Shown here: positions 44,921-52,216 of the stretch, one piece after another
How the letters are laid out: the number at the start of each line of letters is the position of its first letter
Position numbering within the stretch: the stretch's first letter is position 1
NCBI RefSeq assembly: GCF_014851815.1
Contig: NZ_JACVAJ010000003.1
Coordinates: 186,001-250,000, forward strand
Direction: 5' to 3'
Source: Pseudoxanthomonas sp. PXM01
GTDB taxonomy: Bacteria > Pseudomonadota > Gammaproteobacteria > Xanthomonadales > Xanthomonadaceae
DNA length: 64,000 nucleotides
Position numbers and translations under genes: made by a program
Notes under the pieces: model-generated
What the model was told of the DNA's origin: nothing
Database searches by the model: none
Seen by the model: only the letters and a program-made list of their open reading frames with translations

Positions 44921-45250
44921 TTGAATCGTACCGAATGGTTTGAGTCCAAGTGGCGCTGGTTGAAGCGTTTCGCGCTTCTGGCGCTGGTGGGCACCGCTGC
45001 CGTGGTAATCGGCGTGGCAACCGAGCTGGTGGCGCTCGCTGCCCTGGGCGGGTTGTCGTGGATCCCCTTGATGTTCTGGGTCGCCTTCATTCCGATTCTT
45101 CACTGGAAGGAGCGCTACGCGGGGGACAACAGCACCATGTGGGGCGCGTTCCTGGTTTTTGAAGCATCCAGCTGGTCGAAGCTCTTCTACTGGTTTGTTC
45201 ACGTGCTTCCGGACTGGAGGCGGTCCGGGCGGTACGCGGACGTCCCGTGA
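44921..45250 (+). CDS. cassette membrane protein, 109 aa (TTG start)
   Basis: A TTG start is inferred after GGGGGCTG, because no ATG precedes the first helix. Two transmembrane stretches (FALLALVGTAAVVIGVATEL and GLSWIPLMFWVAFIPILHW) are followed by an aromatic-rich tail. Function unknown. Confidence 0.62.
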   Translation: MNRTEWFESKWRWLKRFALLALVGTAAVVIGVATELVALAALGGLSWIPLMFWVAFIPILHWKERYAGDNSTMWGAFLVFEASSWSKLFYWFVHVLPDWRRSGRYADVP

Positions 45251-45304
45251 TAACGCATTCAAGCCGGCGCCGCTTGGCGGCGCGGCCCGGTCCAGGCGTC
45301 GGGC
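45248..45304 (+). other. attC site, decayed
   Basis: 57 bp; TGATAAC start, GCATTCAAGCCGGCGCCGCTTGGCGGCGCGG retains a strong hairpin, R' GTCGGGC at 45298. Confidence 0.78.
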
Positions 45305-45308
45305 CCAC

Positions 45309-45611
45309 ATGAAGACTTTTCCGCGCTTCGCAATGGTGGCGGCTCTGGCGTTGGCGGCTTGGCTCACCGTCACCTTTCATTACCTCAAAGCGGGCCAATC
45401 CGATGACTACCTTCCTGGGCTGGCGCAAGCATTCTTTCCGCTGATACTCGCGGCGTTCCTCTGGGCTGCATGGCCGGTCTTTCCGCGGAGCCCTCTTCCA
45501 TGGAGAATTCTCTTGCGGATCCTCGCGGCAATGCTCGCGATGGGCCTCTGGTTCTTGCCCAGCTTCATCGTGGTGGCCAACTTCCAACTCCTGTTGGAAG
45601 GGCGCGTCTAG
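45309..45611 (+). CDS. cassette membrane protein, 100 aa
   Basis: Three hydrophobic helices (MVAALALAAWLTVTFHYL, AFFPLILAAFLWAAW, LLRILAAMLAMGLWFLPSF). Starts 5 bases after the R' box. Its composition is more G/C-rich than the left-hand cassettes. No family recognised. Confidence 0.68.
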   Translation: MKTFPRFAMVAALALAAWLTVTFHYLKAGQSDDYLPGLAQAFFPLILAAFLWAAWPVFPRSPLPWRILLRILAAMLAMGLWFLPSFIVVANFQLLLEGRV

Positions 45612-45615
45612 TGCA

Positions 45616-45675
45616 GCCTGGCAATGCGCTGGAGCCGGACCCGCTTCGTCCGTCCGCATAGTTGAGGCGTCGGAC
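45616..45675 (+). other. attC site, decayed
   Basis: 60 bp; GCCTGGC, GGAGCCGGACCCGCTTCGTCCG centre, CATAGTTGAGGC, R' GTCGGAC. Confidence 0.72.
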
Positions 45676-45688
45676 CCGTCGAGATCGC

Positions 45689-46012
45689 ATGACACACAGT
45701 GACTGGTTGAAGCTCATGCAATTTCCGCCGGAGTGGACGGCATGGAACCTCATTCCCTTCGCGCTGGCCACGGAGCAACTTTCCGGCTACGAACCGGGCC
45801 ATGAAACTGCCTCTGAACATGATCGTCACGGCGCCTTCCAATGGTGGCTGCGGCAGCGGCCCGGCCCGGACGTACTGGTGCGGTTGGCTCAGTTGTCGTG
45901 GCTCGACCCGGACCCGCCAATGGGCCAGTACGTGAGGGACTGCATTGCCACGCAGTCCGGCAACAACGCCGAGGTCGGCCATGCGCTTGCCACCCCGTAC
46001 CAGCGGACCTGA
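45689..46012 (+). CDS. cassette protein, unknown, 107 aa
   Basis: A soluble, Trp-rich helical protein (DWLKLMQFPPEWTAWNLI, HGAFQWWLRQRPGPDVLVRLAQLSWL). It looks like a small conserved folded domain, and the organisation W-x3-F..E-Q-L..G-Y-E-P-G-H is distinctive. No known motif. The stop is in the next R'' box. Confidence 0.7.
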   Translation: MTHSDWLKLMQFPPEWTAWNLIPFALATEQLSGYEPGHETASEHDRHGAFQWWLRQRPGPDVLVRLAQLSWLDPDPPMGQYVRDCIATQSGNNAEVGHALATPYQRT

Positions 46013-46066
46013 CAATGCAGGCGAGCCGATGCCGCGCCGCGGCTCGACTCAGCAAGGGCACCAGGC
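46007..46066 (+). other. attC site, decayed
   Basis: 60 bp; ACCTGAC, GCAGGCGAGCCGATGCCGCGCCGCGGCTCG centre, R' ACCAGGC. Confidence 0.7.
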
Positions 46067-46078
46067 CACGGGGACGGC

Positions 46079-46459
46079 ATGCAACGGCTCACACAGCTCT
46101 GGTTCGCGCTCTCGGACTTGCTTGGATGGCCTCTGCTTGCGTTCTCCCTGATGGGCGCCATCGCCTTCCCTTTCGCCGGTCCCGCCTATGCGCGCATGGC
46201 CCAGCAGCCCATGACTACGTTCACCCTCGTGGGCACCTGTGCCCTCTGGTTGATGATTGCCGGCGGCGCCTACGCCATCACCCGCCGCAAGCCGCTCGGG
46301 CTGGTCCTCGTTCTGGCGCCGGCCGTCGTTTCGGCCATGGCGGGCCAGAGGGCGTCCGCGCTGGTGCTTGCGGCCGCTTGGGCGATAGCGTTTGCACCGC
46401 CTTTCGTTCTCGTGCTTTTTCAGGCCCGTTCTGCGGCAAGCTCCAGACCAGCGACCTGA
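46079..46459 (+). CDS. cassette membrane protein, 126 aa
   Basis: Four hydrophobic helices, the clearest being LLAFSLMGAIAFPFAGPAY, FTLVGTCALWLMIAGGAYAI and VLAAAWAIAFAPPFVLVLF. Small basic loop ITRRKP. Function unknown. Confidence 0.68.
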   Translation: MQRLTQLWFALSDLLGWPLLAFSLMGAIAFPFAGPAYARMAQQPMTTFTLVGTCALWLMIAGGAYAITRRKPLGLVLVLAPAVVSAMAGQRASALVLAAAWAIAFAPPFVLVLFQARSAASSRPAT

Positions 46460-46513
46460 CCCTCCAGCCACGTCGATCCTGCTTTGCGGGCGGACGTGAT
46501 TCAGGAATGGGAC
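46454..46513 (+). other. attC site, strongly decayed
   Basis: 60 bp; ACCTGAC start, CCACGTC...GACGTG arms and a CTGCTTTGCGG hairpin, R' ATGGGAC. It is recognised mainly by position and length. Confidence 0.6.
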
Positions 46514-46544
46514 TTTCCACATCATCGACAAGGAGTCTTCTGCA

Positions 46545-46901
46545 ATGACGGGTTTTGTCGAGAATTTCCATTGGTTTGCGATGGCCGTTCTTCTGAGCGT
46601 GCTTCTCTCGGTGCTGGCGTGGCATCTCGCGACCCGCCGGGATGCAGGGCCCGTTCGTCGGTGGTCCGGGATATCGCTCGCGGCGATCTTCGTCTTCTAC
46701 CACCCACTGAGCTGGATCCCTGCCGGCTATGTTCTCGGCCTGGGAACAGGCATGGCCAGCGCGTACGGCACTCCCACCGACAACCTGTACCTCTTCACGC
46801 TTGCATCCTCGGTGGCATCCGGCGTCATGGCATGGCTTCTGATCCACCTGCTGAAGCGGGTGATCCGATACTCGTGCAGGTTCGTGCCAAGTGGGGCGTA
46901 A
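46545..46901 (+). CDS. cassette membrane protein, 118 aa
   Basis: Three to four hydrophobic segments (FAMAVLLSVLLSVLAWHLA, GISLAAIFVFYHPLSWIPAGYVLG, ASSVASGVMAWLLIHLL). An AGGAG site lies 10 nt before ATG 46545, stronger than in most cassettes. Unknown function. Confidence 0.68.
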   Translation: MTGFVENFHWFAMAVLLSVLLSVLAWHLATRRDAGPVRRWSGISLAAIFVFYHPLSWIPAGYVLGLGTGMASAYGTPTDNLYLFTLASSVASGVMAWLLIHLLKRVIRYSCRFVPSGA

Positions 46902-46955
46902 CCACAACGCCATCAGAGCGGTGCCGTTCTGCGGCGCTGCCCTGATCGGGTGGCA
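46896..46955 (+). other. attC-like site, strongly decayed
   Basis: 60 bp from GCGTAAC to GGTGGCA with a GTGCCGTTCTGCGGCGC hairpin in the middle. Confidence 0.5.
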
Positions 46956-46961
46956 ATGGTC

Positions 46962-47294
46962 ATGAAAGCGATCATCACGACGTGCGCGCACTGCCAATGC
47001 CGGATGACGGTGTCGATCGCCGCATTGGCCCCACTGCAACTCGGCAGCAAGCGATCCATCTTCTACTGCGACCGCTGCAACCGGCCCAGCATGCTCAACC
47101 GGCCGTCGCGCCTGGCGGGAGCATTGGCTGTCGTATCGATCATGATGGGATCGGTCGTGCTGGCACTGCAGCTGGACAGGACCAGCGCGGCACCCGTCGT
47201 GGTGCTCATCGTGGGAGCGCTCGGTGGCATGGTCGTCGGCGCGTGGATCAGCAGTCGCTTGCCTGCGCTTGTGAAGGCCGGGTCAGGCGCCTGA
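46962..47294 (+). CDS. cassette zinc-ribbon membrane protein
   Basis: 110 residues: an N-terminal zinc-ribbon-like motif (CAHCQC ... CDRCNRPS) followed by two transmembrane helices (LAGALAVVSIMMGSVVLAL, VVVLIVGALGGMVVGAWI). A longer form from GTG 46950 is possible. The cytosolic zinc finger plus membrane hairpin could be a small sensor or assembly factor, but this is not assignable. Confidence 0.7.
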   Translation: MKAIITTCAHCQCRMTVSIAALAPLQLGSKRSIFYCDRCNRPSMLNRPSRLAGALAVVSIMMGSVVLALQLDRTSAAPVVVLIVGALGGMVVGAWISSRLPALVKAGSGA

Positions 47295-47348
47295 CAATCC
47301 GCGCACGCCGGACCCTTCCTGGGGCTGGCCTGGTCAAGGAGCTGGAGT
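47289..47348 (+). other. attC-like site, strongly decayed
   Basis: 60 bp; GCCTGAC start and GGACCCTTCCTGGGGC centre are still attC-like; the right end (CTGGAGT) is not. Confidence 0.5.
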
Positions 47349-47350
47349 CC

Positions 47351-47611
47351 ATGCGCTTGCTTCTCTTGCCGGTGATGTTTCTGCTGGTGGCCTGTGCCAG
47401 TGACCTGGTGGCTACCCGCGGCATCGCAGACGGTTGCACCGCTGCGCTGGCGAGCATCCAGTCGGCCTATGACCAGGCGACCCGGGATGAAGCATCCGCA
47501 AAGAGGCGCTGGGAGCAGTCTCCCACGTCCGAAAACGAGGCCGGATACGCCCAAGCCGTTGCGGATCGCGTGGCGGCGACGGCCGACCTGGTCGCTGTCG
47601 GGTGTCGTTGA
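47351..47611 (+). CDS. cassette lipoprotein, 86 aa
   Basis: Lipobox LPVMFLLVAC (Cys15), then a short helical hairpin with two Cys (C29, C85) that could clamp the helices. Ala/Glu-rich coiled-coil look (YDQATRDEASAKRRWEQS). Unknown function. Confidence 0.68.
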   Translation: MRLLLLPVMFLLVACASDLVATRGIADGCTAALASIQSAYDQATRDEASAKRRWEQSPTSENEAGYAQAVADRVAATADLVAVGCR

Positions 47612-47681
47612 GCATGACGGAGAGGGATGCTCCCTCCATGTCGGCGCCGCATCGCGGGTCCGTCGGGTCGTGGCGCTAGGT
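47607..47681 (+). other. possible attC fossil
   Basis: 75 bp with an AGAGGGATGCTCCCTC hairpin and GCGCCGCATCGCGGGTCCG centre, ending GCTAGGT. It is a weak match accepted because of its position after the stop codon. Confidence 0.4.
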
Positions 47682-47686
47682 CCCGG

Positions 47687-48007
47687 ATGGACGAAGCACT
47701 GATCCGCGTGGGGATCGTGGTCCTGCTCTTCGTCGTGTCCGGGACGACGAACTATGCCGCGCTGCGGATGGCCGATGCTCCACCGAGCAGGAGCAGGACC
47801 GTGGGTGTCGCCTTCGGCGCCGCCGGGATCCTGTTGATGACGCTGGTCCTGTTCTGGCCCGTCCTGTCGTTGCTCCGGTACTTCGCGGGCGATGCGTCCG
47901 CCTTCGTGCGGCTGTTCTACCCGCTGGTGTTTGGTGCCATATTCTGCACCTTGGGATCTGCCGCCGCGTTGCTGCTGGCCGCGCGCAGGGACGACCCCGG
48001 GGCGTAG
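47687..48007 (+). CDS. cassette membrane protein, 106 aa
   Basis: Three hydrophobic helices (IVVLLFVVSGTTNYAAL, GVAFGAAGILLMTLVLFWPV, LVFGAIFCTLGSAAALLLA). ATG 47687 is within 6 bases of the attC end. Unknown function. Confidence 0.66.
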   Translation: MDEALIRVGIVVLLFVVSGTTNYAALRMADAPPSRSRTVGVAFGAAGILLMTLVLFWPVLSLLRYFAGDASAFVRLFYPLVFGAIFCTLGSAAALLLAARRDDPGA

Positions 48008-48064
48008 CGGTTCGCCCACGCCGATGCCGCTTTGCGGTGCGACGTCCGATGCACGGGAATCCGG
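48002..48064 (+). other. possible attC fossil
   Basis: GCGTAGC start, CACGCCGATGCCGCTTTGCGGTGCGACG retains the typical GCCGCTTTGCGGTGC hairpin; the right core is unrecognisable. Confidence 0.45.
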
Positions 48065-48095
48065 ACTCACCCATGACACAACCTGGAGGTGCACG

Positions 48096-48476
48096 ATGAA
48101 AGCCGTAGCCGTGATGGTTCTGCTGACCAGCGTTTCCCTTGTCGCTTCCGCCGCCGCACCCGAGCACGTCCAGTTCACCGGGACGGTGCAGCAGGATCTC
48201 GCATCGCCCGTCATCATCGATCTCCACCTGCCGTCCAGGCAGGATGCGACCGTCCGCTTGTCCGATGGCTCCACGCTGGAGCTGGCCACGCCGGGCAGTC
48301 CGTCCAGTGCCGACGTCGTGCGGATCAGGCTTCTCGATCCCACCGGGGCGGTCATGCACACCGCCACCGTTCCGGACGCCGGCACCATCAGCGCCTCATT
48401 CGCTTATCGCGTCTGTGCGGGCGAAGTCACGTACATCAGTCCGGCGCCGGCGGTCATGCCCGCCTGCGGCGCGTGA
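48096..48476 (+). CDS. exported small beta protein, unknown
   Basis: 126 residues with a signal peptide (VAVMVLLTSVSLVASAA) and a beta-sandwich-like mature part (HVQFTGTVQQDL, VIIDLHLPSRQDATVRLSDG, VRIRLLDPTGAVMHTA), ending with a Cys pair (RVCAG...MPACGA). GGAGGTG lies 4 nt before ATG 48096. Periplasmic or secreted; family not recognised. Confidence 0.7.
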   Translation: MKAVAVMVLLTSVSLVASAAAPEHVQFTGTVQQDLASPVIIDLHLPSRQDATVRLSDGSTLELATPGSPSSADVVRIRLLDPTGAVMHTATVPDAGTISASFAYRVCAGEVTYISPAPAVMPACGA

Positions 48477-48537
48477 GCCACGCACGCCGCACGCGCCGGT
48501 GCCGCTTGGCGGTCGCGATCCGGTCACCCAGACGACA
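48471..48537 (+). other. possible attC fossil
   Basis: GCGTGAGC after the stop and a GGTGCCGCTTGGCGGTC hairpin are attC-like; the outer cores are lost. Confidence 0.4.
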
Positions 48538-48544
48538 GATATCC

Positions 48545-48937
48545 ATGATGGCAATCAGGACACTGTGCCTGCTGCTGGGTCTGGGCGTCGCAATTGCCGC
48601 GTTCGCCCAGGACCAGCCGGACGCTGCGGACACGGGCATCGGCTACGCCAGCCCGGAGGCCGCACTCGAGGCGCTGCGCAGCCGACTCGACGTTGCCCTC
48701 AAGGAGCAGAACGACTGGTTCGTCCTCACCGACGCGGCGGCGAACACCGTCTGGTCTATCGCCACGTCCCGACATCCCGCCCATCCGACGGCGGTGAAGC
48801 GAGCCTTCGTCCAGAAGGATGGCGCCGTGTTCGTGAAGATGGATGTCCAGTGCGGCGCCTCCAAGGCCGTGTGCGATCAGGTGGTGGAGCAGTTCCAGTC
48901 ACTCAATGCCGGCATGCAGCGATCGTTGAACCCGTAG
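48545..48937 (+). CDS. exported small protein, unknown
   Basis: 130 residues: a signal peptide (LCLLLGLGVAIAAFAQ), then a helix and sheet: YASPEAALEALRSRLDVALK, WFVLTDAAANTVWSIATS, FVKMDVQCGASKAVCDQVVEQF. The last part has a C-x6-C pair. The opening is common in small periplasmic proteins of this family of bacteria. A GGCCCCATCGGGCC hairpin follows at about 48951-48966. Confidence 0.68.
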   Translation: MMAIRTLCLLLGLGVAIAAFAQDQPDAADTGIGYASPEAALEALRSRLDVALKEQNDWFVLTDAAANTVWSIATSRHPAHPTAVKRAFVQKDGAVFVKMDVQCGASKAVCDQVVEQFQSLNAGMQRSLNP

Positions 48938-49046
48938 ACGTCGTTCGCCGGCCCCATCGGGCCGGCGCTGCGCGACGTGCAAGACTGCCGGCTACGCCCC
49001 TTCGCCCCATGATCGATCCGGGCGGCCACTCCAGGAATCCTCCTCC

Positions 49047-49871
49047 ATGCCCCGACTTCTGTTGCTCGCGCTCCTCGCGGTGTCGTCGACCAGCCACGCC
49101 ATCGTCATCCGGCACGACGTCCCCGATGCGGACTACCGGATACCGGCCTCCGCATTTCCCGCCCTGGTCGACATGCCGCATGAGGGGCACGGCGTCCTGA
49201 TCGCGCCGCAGTGGGTCATCACGGCCGCACACACCGTCCCGGGACATGGCGGGCTCAAACAGGTGGTCATCGGTGGAACGCCACGCGATGTCGAGGACGT
49301 GGTGATCCATCCCGGCTATGCGAGGCCGCCGCAGGCGCTGATCGACCAGGCCTTGTCCACCGGCGAATGGATACTGACCGTGGTGCAGATCGCCTCGGTA
49401 GACGATATCGCGCTCATCAAGTTGGTCGATCCCGTGGCGGACGTCGCACCCGCCGCGCTCCACAAGGCGCGCGCCGAGCCCGGGCAGACCCTTCAGCTGA
49501 TCGGCAAGGGCGCGACGGGCACGGGCGCGGACGGCCACGATCCGCAGGGCCCCAACCGCACCGAACTTCGCCGGGGGTTCAATACGATCACCAGCGCGCA
49601 CGACCGCTGGTTCTGCTACGTGTTCGACGAGCCTGAGGCCGCCCTGCCGCTGGAGGCCAAGACCGGAAGCGGGGACAGTGGCGGACCTGCGCTCGTCGAG
49701 GCGGAGGGCCAATGGGAACTGGCCGGACTCGCCGCGTGGGGATTCATCCATGGCGATGTCAGGACCGCCCGTCCCGGCCGCTACGGCCAGTTCACCTGCA
49801 ATGTCCGCCTGAGCCACTACGCCGACTGGATCGAGCGGGTGGTATCCGGCGCGCCGCAGGAACAGGGCTAG
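49047..49871 (+). CDS. secreted trypsin-like serine protease (S1 family)
   Basis: 274 residues with a signal peptide (LLLLALLAVSSTSHA) and the full chymotrypsin-type triad: H62 (TAAHTV), D120 (DDIALIKL) and S211 (GSGDSGGPAL). Two Cys, C190 and C257, may form a disulfide. Trypsin-fold endopeptidase, exported. It is considerably longer than the cassettes to its left and has no recognisable attC after its stop (next gene 7 bases away), so its cassette status is doubtful. Target unknown. Confidence 0.9.
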   Translation: MPRLLLLALLAVSSTSHAIVIRHDVPDADYRIPASAFPALVDMPHEGHGVLIAPQWVITAAHTVPGHGGLKQVVIGGTPRDVEDVVIHPGYARPPQALIDQALSTGEWILTVVQIASVDDIALIKLVDPVADVAPAALHKARAEPGQTLQLIGKGATGTGADGHDPQGPNRTELRRGFNTITSAHDRWFCYVFDEPEAALPLEAKTGSGDSGGPALVEAEGQWELAGLAAWGFIHGDVRTARPGRYGQFTCNVRLSHYADWIERVVSGAPQEQG

Positions 49872-49877
49872 CGACGG

Positions 49878-50483
49878 ATGCGGACCGACACTCCATGGCG
49901 CAGCCGGTCGCCGCGGTCACGCCTTCATGCGGGTGCCCCGATGCTCTCCGGATGTGCGGTCGCATGGGTCGTGCTGTTTTGCCTCGCCGGCGAAACACAT
50001 GGCCATGAGATCGACAACCGGCCCGTATGCGAGGTAGTTGCGGCGACGGACCGAACGATCGACGCGACAGTGATCGCCTCCGAGGACCTCTGCACCACGC
50101 GGGGTTGGACGTGTCAGGGCGTGCTGGTACGGGCCCGGGACGCAACCGATACAGAGGACATCGTGTTCGTGACGTCGGCGGCATTGGACGTGGGGGAGCG
50201 CTACACCCTGTTCCTGGCTCGGCTGGCTGGCAATCGCCAGGTATTCCTCTACAACGTGGAATACCGCACGTTCGCAGCACCCGAAGAAGCGGCTTACTTC
50301 CTGCCATTTGACGGCGCGTTCCTGCAGCGCGGCCCAGCGAGGTCGCGGCTGCTGCCCGTGCCGTGCGTCGGGGACGGATCCGACTGTGTATGGTTGAGGC
50401 GGCATGCGAAGCACGGCTCCGCTGCCCCGGTGCTGGTCGCCTACCCGTCGTTCGACGAGGACTTGGGGAAGTGTCCGCGCTAG
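49878..50483 (+). CDS. exported protein of unknown function
   Basis: 201 residues from ATG 49878; a basic N-region (RSRSPRSR) precedes the hydrophobic core LSGCAVAWVVLFCLAG, so it is preferred over the internal ATG 49941. Mature part starts HEIDNRPVCEV, with cysteines C51, C72, C79, C164, C170 and C199 suggesting disulfides and an NTR-like beta order (DIVFVTSAALDVGERYTLFLA). It lies 7 bases from the protease and probably in one transcript with it. Confidence 0.66.
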   Translation: MRTDTPWRSRSPRSRLHAGAPMLSGCAVAWVVLFCLAGETHGHEIDNRPVCEVVAATDRTIDATVIASEDLCTTRGWTCQGVLVRARDATDTEDIVFVTSAALDVGERYTLFLARLAGNRQVFLYNVEYRTFAAPEEAAYFLPFDGAFLQRGPARSRLLPVPCVGDGSDCVWLRRHAKHGSAAPVLVAYPSFDEDLGKCPR

Positions 50484-50536
50484 TGCGCCTGGGCACCGTG
50501 CACTGATCCGGTATCCATCGAATCGAAGAGAGACCC

Positions 50537-50983
50537 ATGTCGCCGTCACTTCTGCTTTCCCTTGCCCTGGCGCAAGCGCCCATCGATGAAGGCATGCCCG
50601 CAGCGGTCGCGGAGACGGCCTTCGCGCTGCTCCTCGAGAGCCGGCAGGAATCGGAGCGGGTCCTTTGCCTGGTGGTGGAGGGCGGGGATCCTCCGCATGG
50701 CCTGGATGCGTTGGCCGCCGCGACGCCCGCGACGGTGGTCCCCGGCAGCGAGTGCCATTACGCGCAACGCGCGGACCGGCGTGAGGTCGCGCTGACGCGG
50801 AACGGTGAGCTGGCGGAGTTCATCAACCTTTCCTCGTTCGAATACAGGAGTCCACACGAAGTCGCCGTCAGCTACGAGTATCGCGCCGGCAGCTGGACCG
50901 GCACGGGCTCAGTGCTCCTCGTGAGCCTCGAGGGCGGCGCTTGGAAGGCACGATGGCAAAGCCCCTATCACTGGGTCGAGTAG
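50537..50983 (+). CDS. small exported protein, unknown
   Basis: 148 residues. A weak signal (SPSLLLSLALAQA) and a single compact alpha/beta domain ending YRAGSWTGTGSVLLVSL and WKARWQSPYHWVE. GAGAGA just before ATG 50537. No attC-like end follows. Confidence 0.62.
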   Translation: MSPSLLLSLALAQAPIDEGMPAAVAETAFALLLESRQESERVLCLVVEGGDPPHGLDALAAATPATVVPGSECHYAQRADRREVALTRNGELAEFINLSSFEYRSPHEVAVSYEYRAGSWTGTGSVLLVSLEGGAWKARWQSPYHWVE

Positions 50984-51045
50984 CCGGCGGACGCGCCGGC
51001 CCGAGTGGTCCGCGGCGATCGCTGCACGCGGACCACAAGGGCCCA

Positions 51046-51399
51046 ATGGCGCGAATCCGCATCCGTCTCTCGCCCATCGGCCTGGCGGTGATACCGGACG
51101 CAGCGCTCGCCCACGGCGAAGAGGTGCTGCTGTTCCCATTCGGAACACTGGTGGCGGTCGCCGTGATCGCGATGGTGGCGTTCGCTCTGCGGATCCATTG
51201 GCATGTCCGTGTCCTGGCCTGGCTGGCAGCAGTGGCCGCCTCCTTTCCGCTCTGGTTCGTGCCTGGACGCCTGCTGCCCGCTCCGCTGCGCTCTACCGAT
51301 GCAGGCATCTTCGCGACCGGCTTCCTGCCGTCGCTGATCGTGGCCGCCGTAGTGGTGTGGCTGTTCCGTAGACGGAAATCTCCCACCAATCGGCGTTAG
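51046..51399 (+). CDS. small membrane protein, unknown
   Basis: 117 residues with three hydrophobic helices (LLFPFGTLVAVAVIAMVAFAL, VLAWLAAVAASFPLWFV, LPSLIVAAVVVWLF) and basic ends (RIRIR, RRRKSPTNRR). Its TAG stop is embedded in the GTTAGGG core that starts the next cassette. Confidence 0.66.
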   Translation: MARIRIRLSPIGLAVIPDAALAHGEEVLLFPFGTLVAVAVIAMVAFALRIHWHVRVLAWLAAVAASFPLWFVPGRLLPAPLRSTDAGIFATGFLPSLIVAAVVVWLFRRRKSPTNRR

Positions 51400-51401
51400 G
51401 G
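51395..51401 (+). other. cassette junction GTTAGGG without attC arm
   Basis: A perfect R'-type core with none of the upstream attC fold. It defines the left edge of the last cassette. See findings for a possible secondary-site insertion. Confidence 0.6.
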
Positions 51402-51406
51402 CCCAC

Positions 51407-51799
51407 ATGAGACTTCTACTGCTGTCACTGCTGGTTCTTGCGGGCTGTCCTGCCACTGCACTTGCTTGTCGCGAGCCGCCCCAGGACGTGCAATTCAAGG
51501 ATGCCGACACTGTCTTGGTTGGCTGGATATCCAGTGCCTCTGTTCCAGAGCTGGAGTCGCTCTCTCCCGGCAGCAGCGATACAGACGTCCTCAATCAAAT
51601 AATGAATAGTCGTCGAGTCTTTCGCATCTTCGTGACGGAAACGCGAAAAGGAGAAGCGGTAGCTCACCAAACAGTTGAAGTCTCTCGATGCACGGGTGCC
51701 TACAACGATGTAGGGGTCCGTGTTGTCGCTTATCGCTCTTCGGATGGGTCATGGCGGGTTTCACAGTTGCCGCTTCAAGATTCCGCTGGTGGGCCCTGA
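51407..51799 (+). CDS. last cassette: exported NTR-like protein
   Basis: 130 residues: a signal peptide ending ATALA, mature N-terminal Cys (CREPPQDVQF), VLVGWISSASV strand, FRIFVTETRKGEAV, VSRCTGAYNDVGVRVVAYRS. The Cys-first layout resembles NTR/TIMP-like proteins, as in the chromosomal gene at 22157. A/T content is higher than in its neighbours. The stop is in the R'' box of an intact attC. Confidence 0.75.
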   Translation: MRLLLLSLLVLAGCPATALACREPPQDVQFKDADTVLVGWISSASVPELESLSPGSSDTDVLNQIMNSRRVFRIFVTETRKGEAVAHQTVEVSRCTGAYNDVGVRVVAYRSSDGSWRVSQLPLQDSAGGP

Positions 51800-51853
51800 C
51801 AGTTCATTCAACCCGAACCCGCTTCGCGGGTCGGCCTGACTCAGGCGTTAGCA
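51794..51853 (+). other. attC site, intact, right end of array
   Basis: 60 bp; CCCTGAC at 51794, AGTTCATTCAACCCGAACCCGCTTCGCGGGTCGG almost the type sequence, CTGACTCAGGC, GTTAGCA at 51847-51853. Confidence 0.93.
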
Positions 51854-51987
51854 GGCATCCGGATCCGCACTGTGCCGCGTCTTCGGTCGCATCGGACAAC
51901 CCCGGGAAGGCCGGGCTATCATCCGGCGGCGGCAGGCCTCTGCACCGGTCTCGCTGCGGCATCTTGGCATCGGATCAGGGAGGGATC

Positions 51988-52182
51988 ATGCAGGCGAGTT
52001 CTGATTTTTTCGTCGGTTGGGGAACGCTGTCGCTCATCAACGCCGGTCTTGCGCAGTCGAAGGGGCGCAGCGGCCTCGGCTGGTGGCTTGGCTCCGTGTT
52101 CATCGGGCCGCTGGCGACGCTGCTCATCGTCGTGCTTCCGCCGGTTGCCGGCGTGGCGGGCGATGCCGGGCCATCCACCTGA
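51988..52182 (+). CDS. small membrane protein, 64 aa
   Basis: Two short hydrophobic segments (FVGWGTLSLINAGLAQ, GWWLGSVFIGPLATLLIVVLPPVAGVAG) around a basic KGRSG loop, typical of small inner-membrane proteins. ATG 51988 follows CAGGGAGGG. Unknown function. Confidence 0.7.
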   Translation: MQASSDFFVGWGTLSLINAGLAQSKGRSGLGWWLGSVFIGPLATLLIVVLPPVAGVAGDAGPST

Positions 52183-52216
52183 CGCGCGCGCCGATTCGAT
52201 TCCGCCCGCCAGCCTC

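Larger units (their letters stand above)
40445..51853 (+). mobile_element. integron gene-cassette array without integrase (CALIN)
   Basis: About 25 small genes, all on the plus strand, mostly with an attC-like site at the 3' end. The well-preserved sites are about 60 bp: GCCTAAC, ATTCATTCAAGCCG, a GAACCCGCTTCGCGGGTC hairpin, GGCTTAACTCAGGC and GTTAGGC. They are nearly identical at 40.7-43.3 kb, increasingly altered to about 48.5 kb, hard to recognise at 48.6-51.0 kb, and intact again at 51.8 kb. The left part is visibly richer in A/T than the surrounding chromosome. No IntI gene is in the window, so by definition it is a CALIN here, though an integrase could lie elsewhere. Confidence 0.9.
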
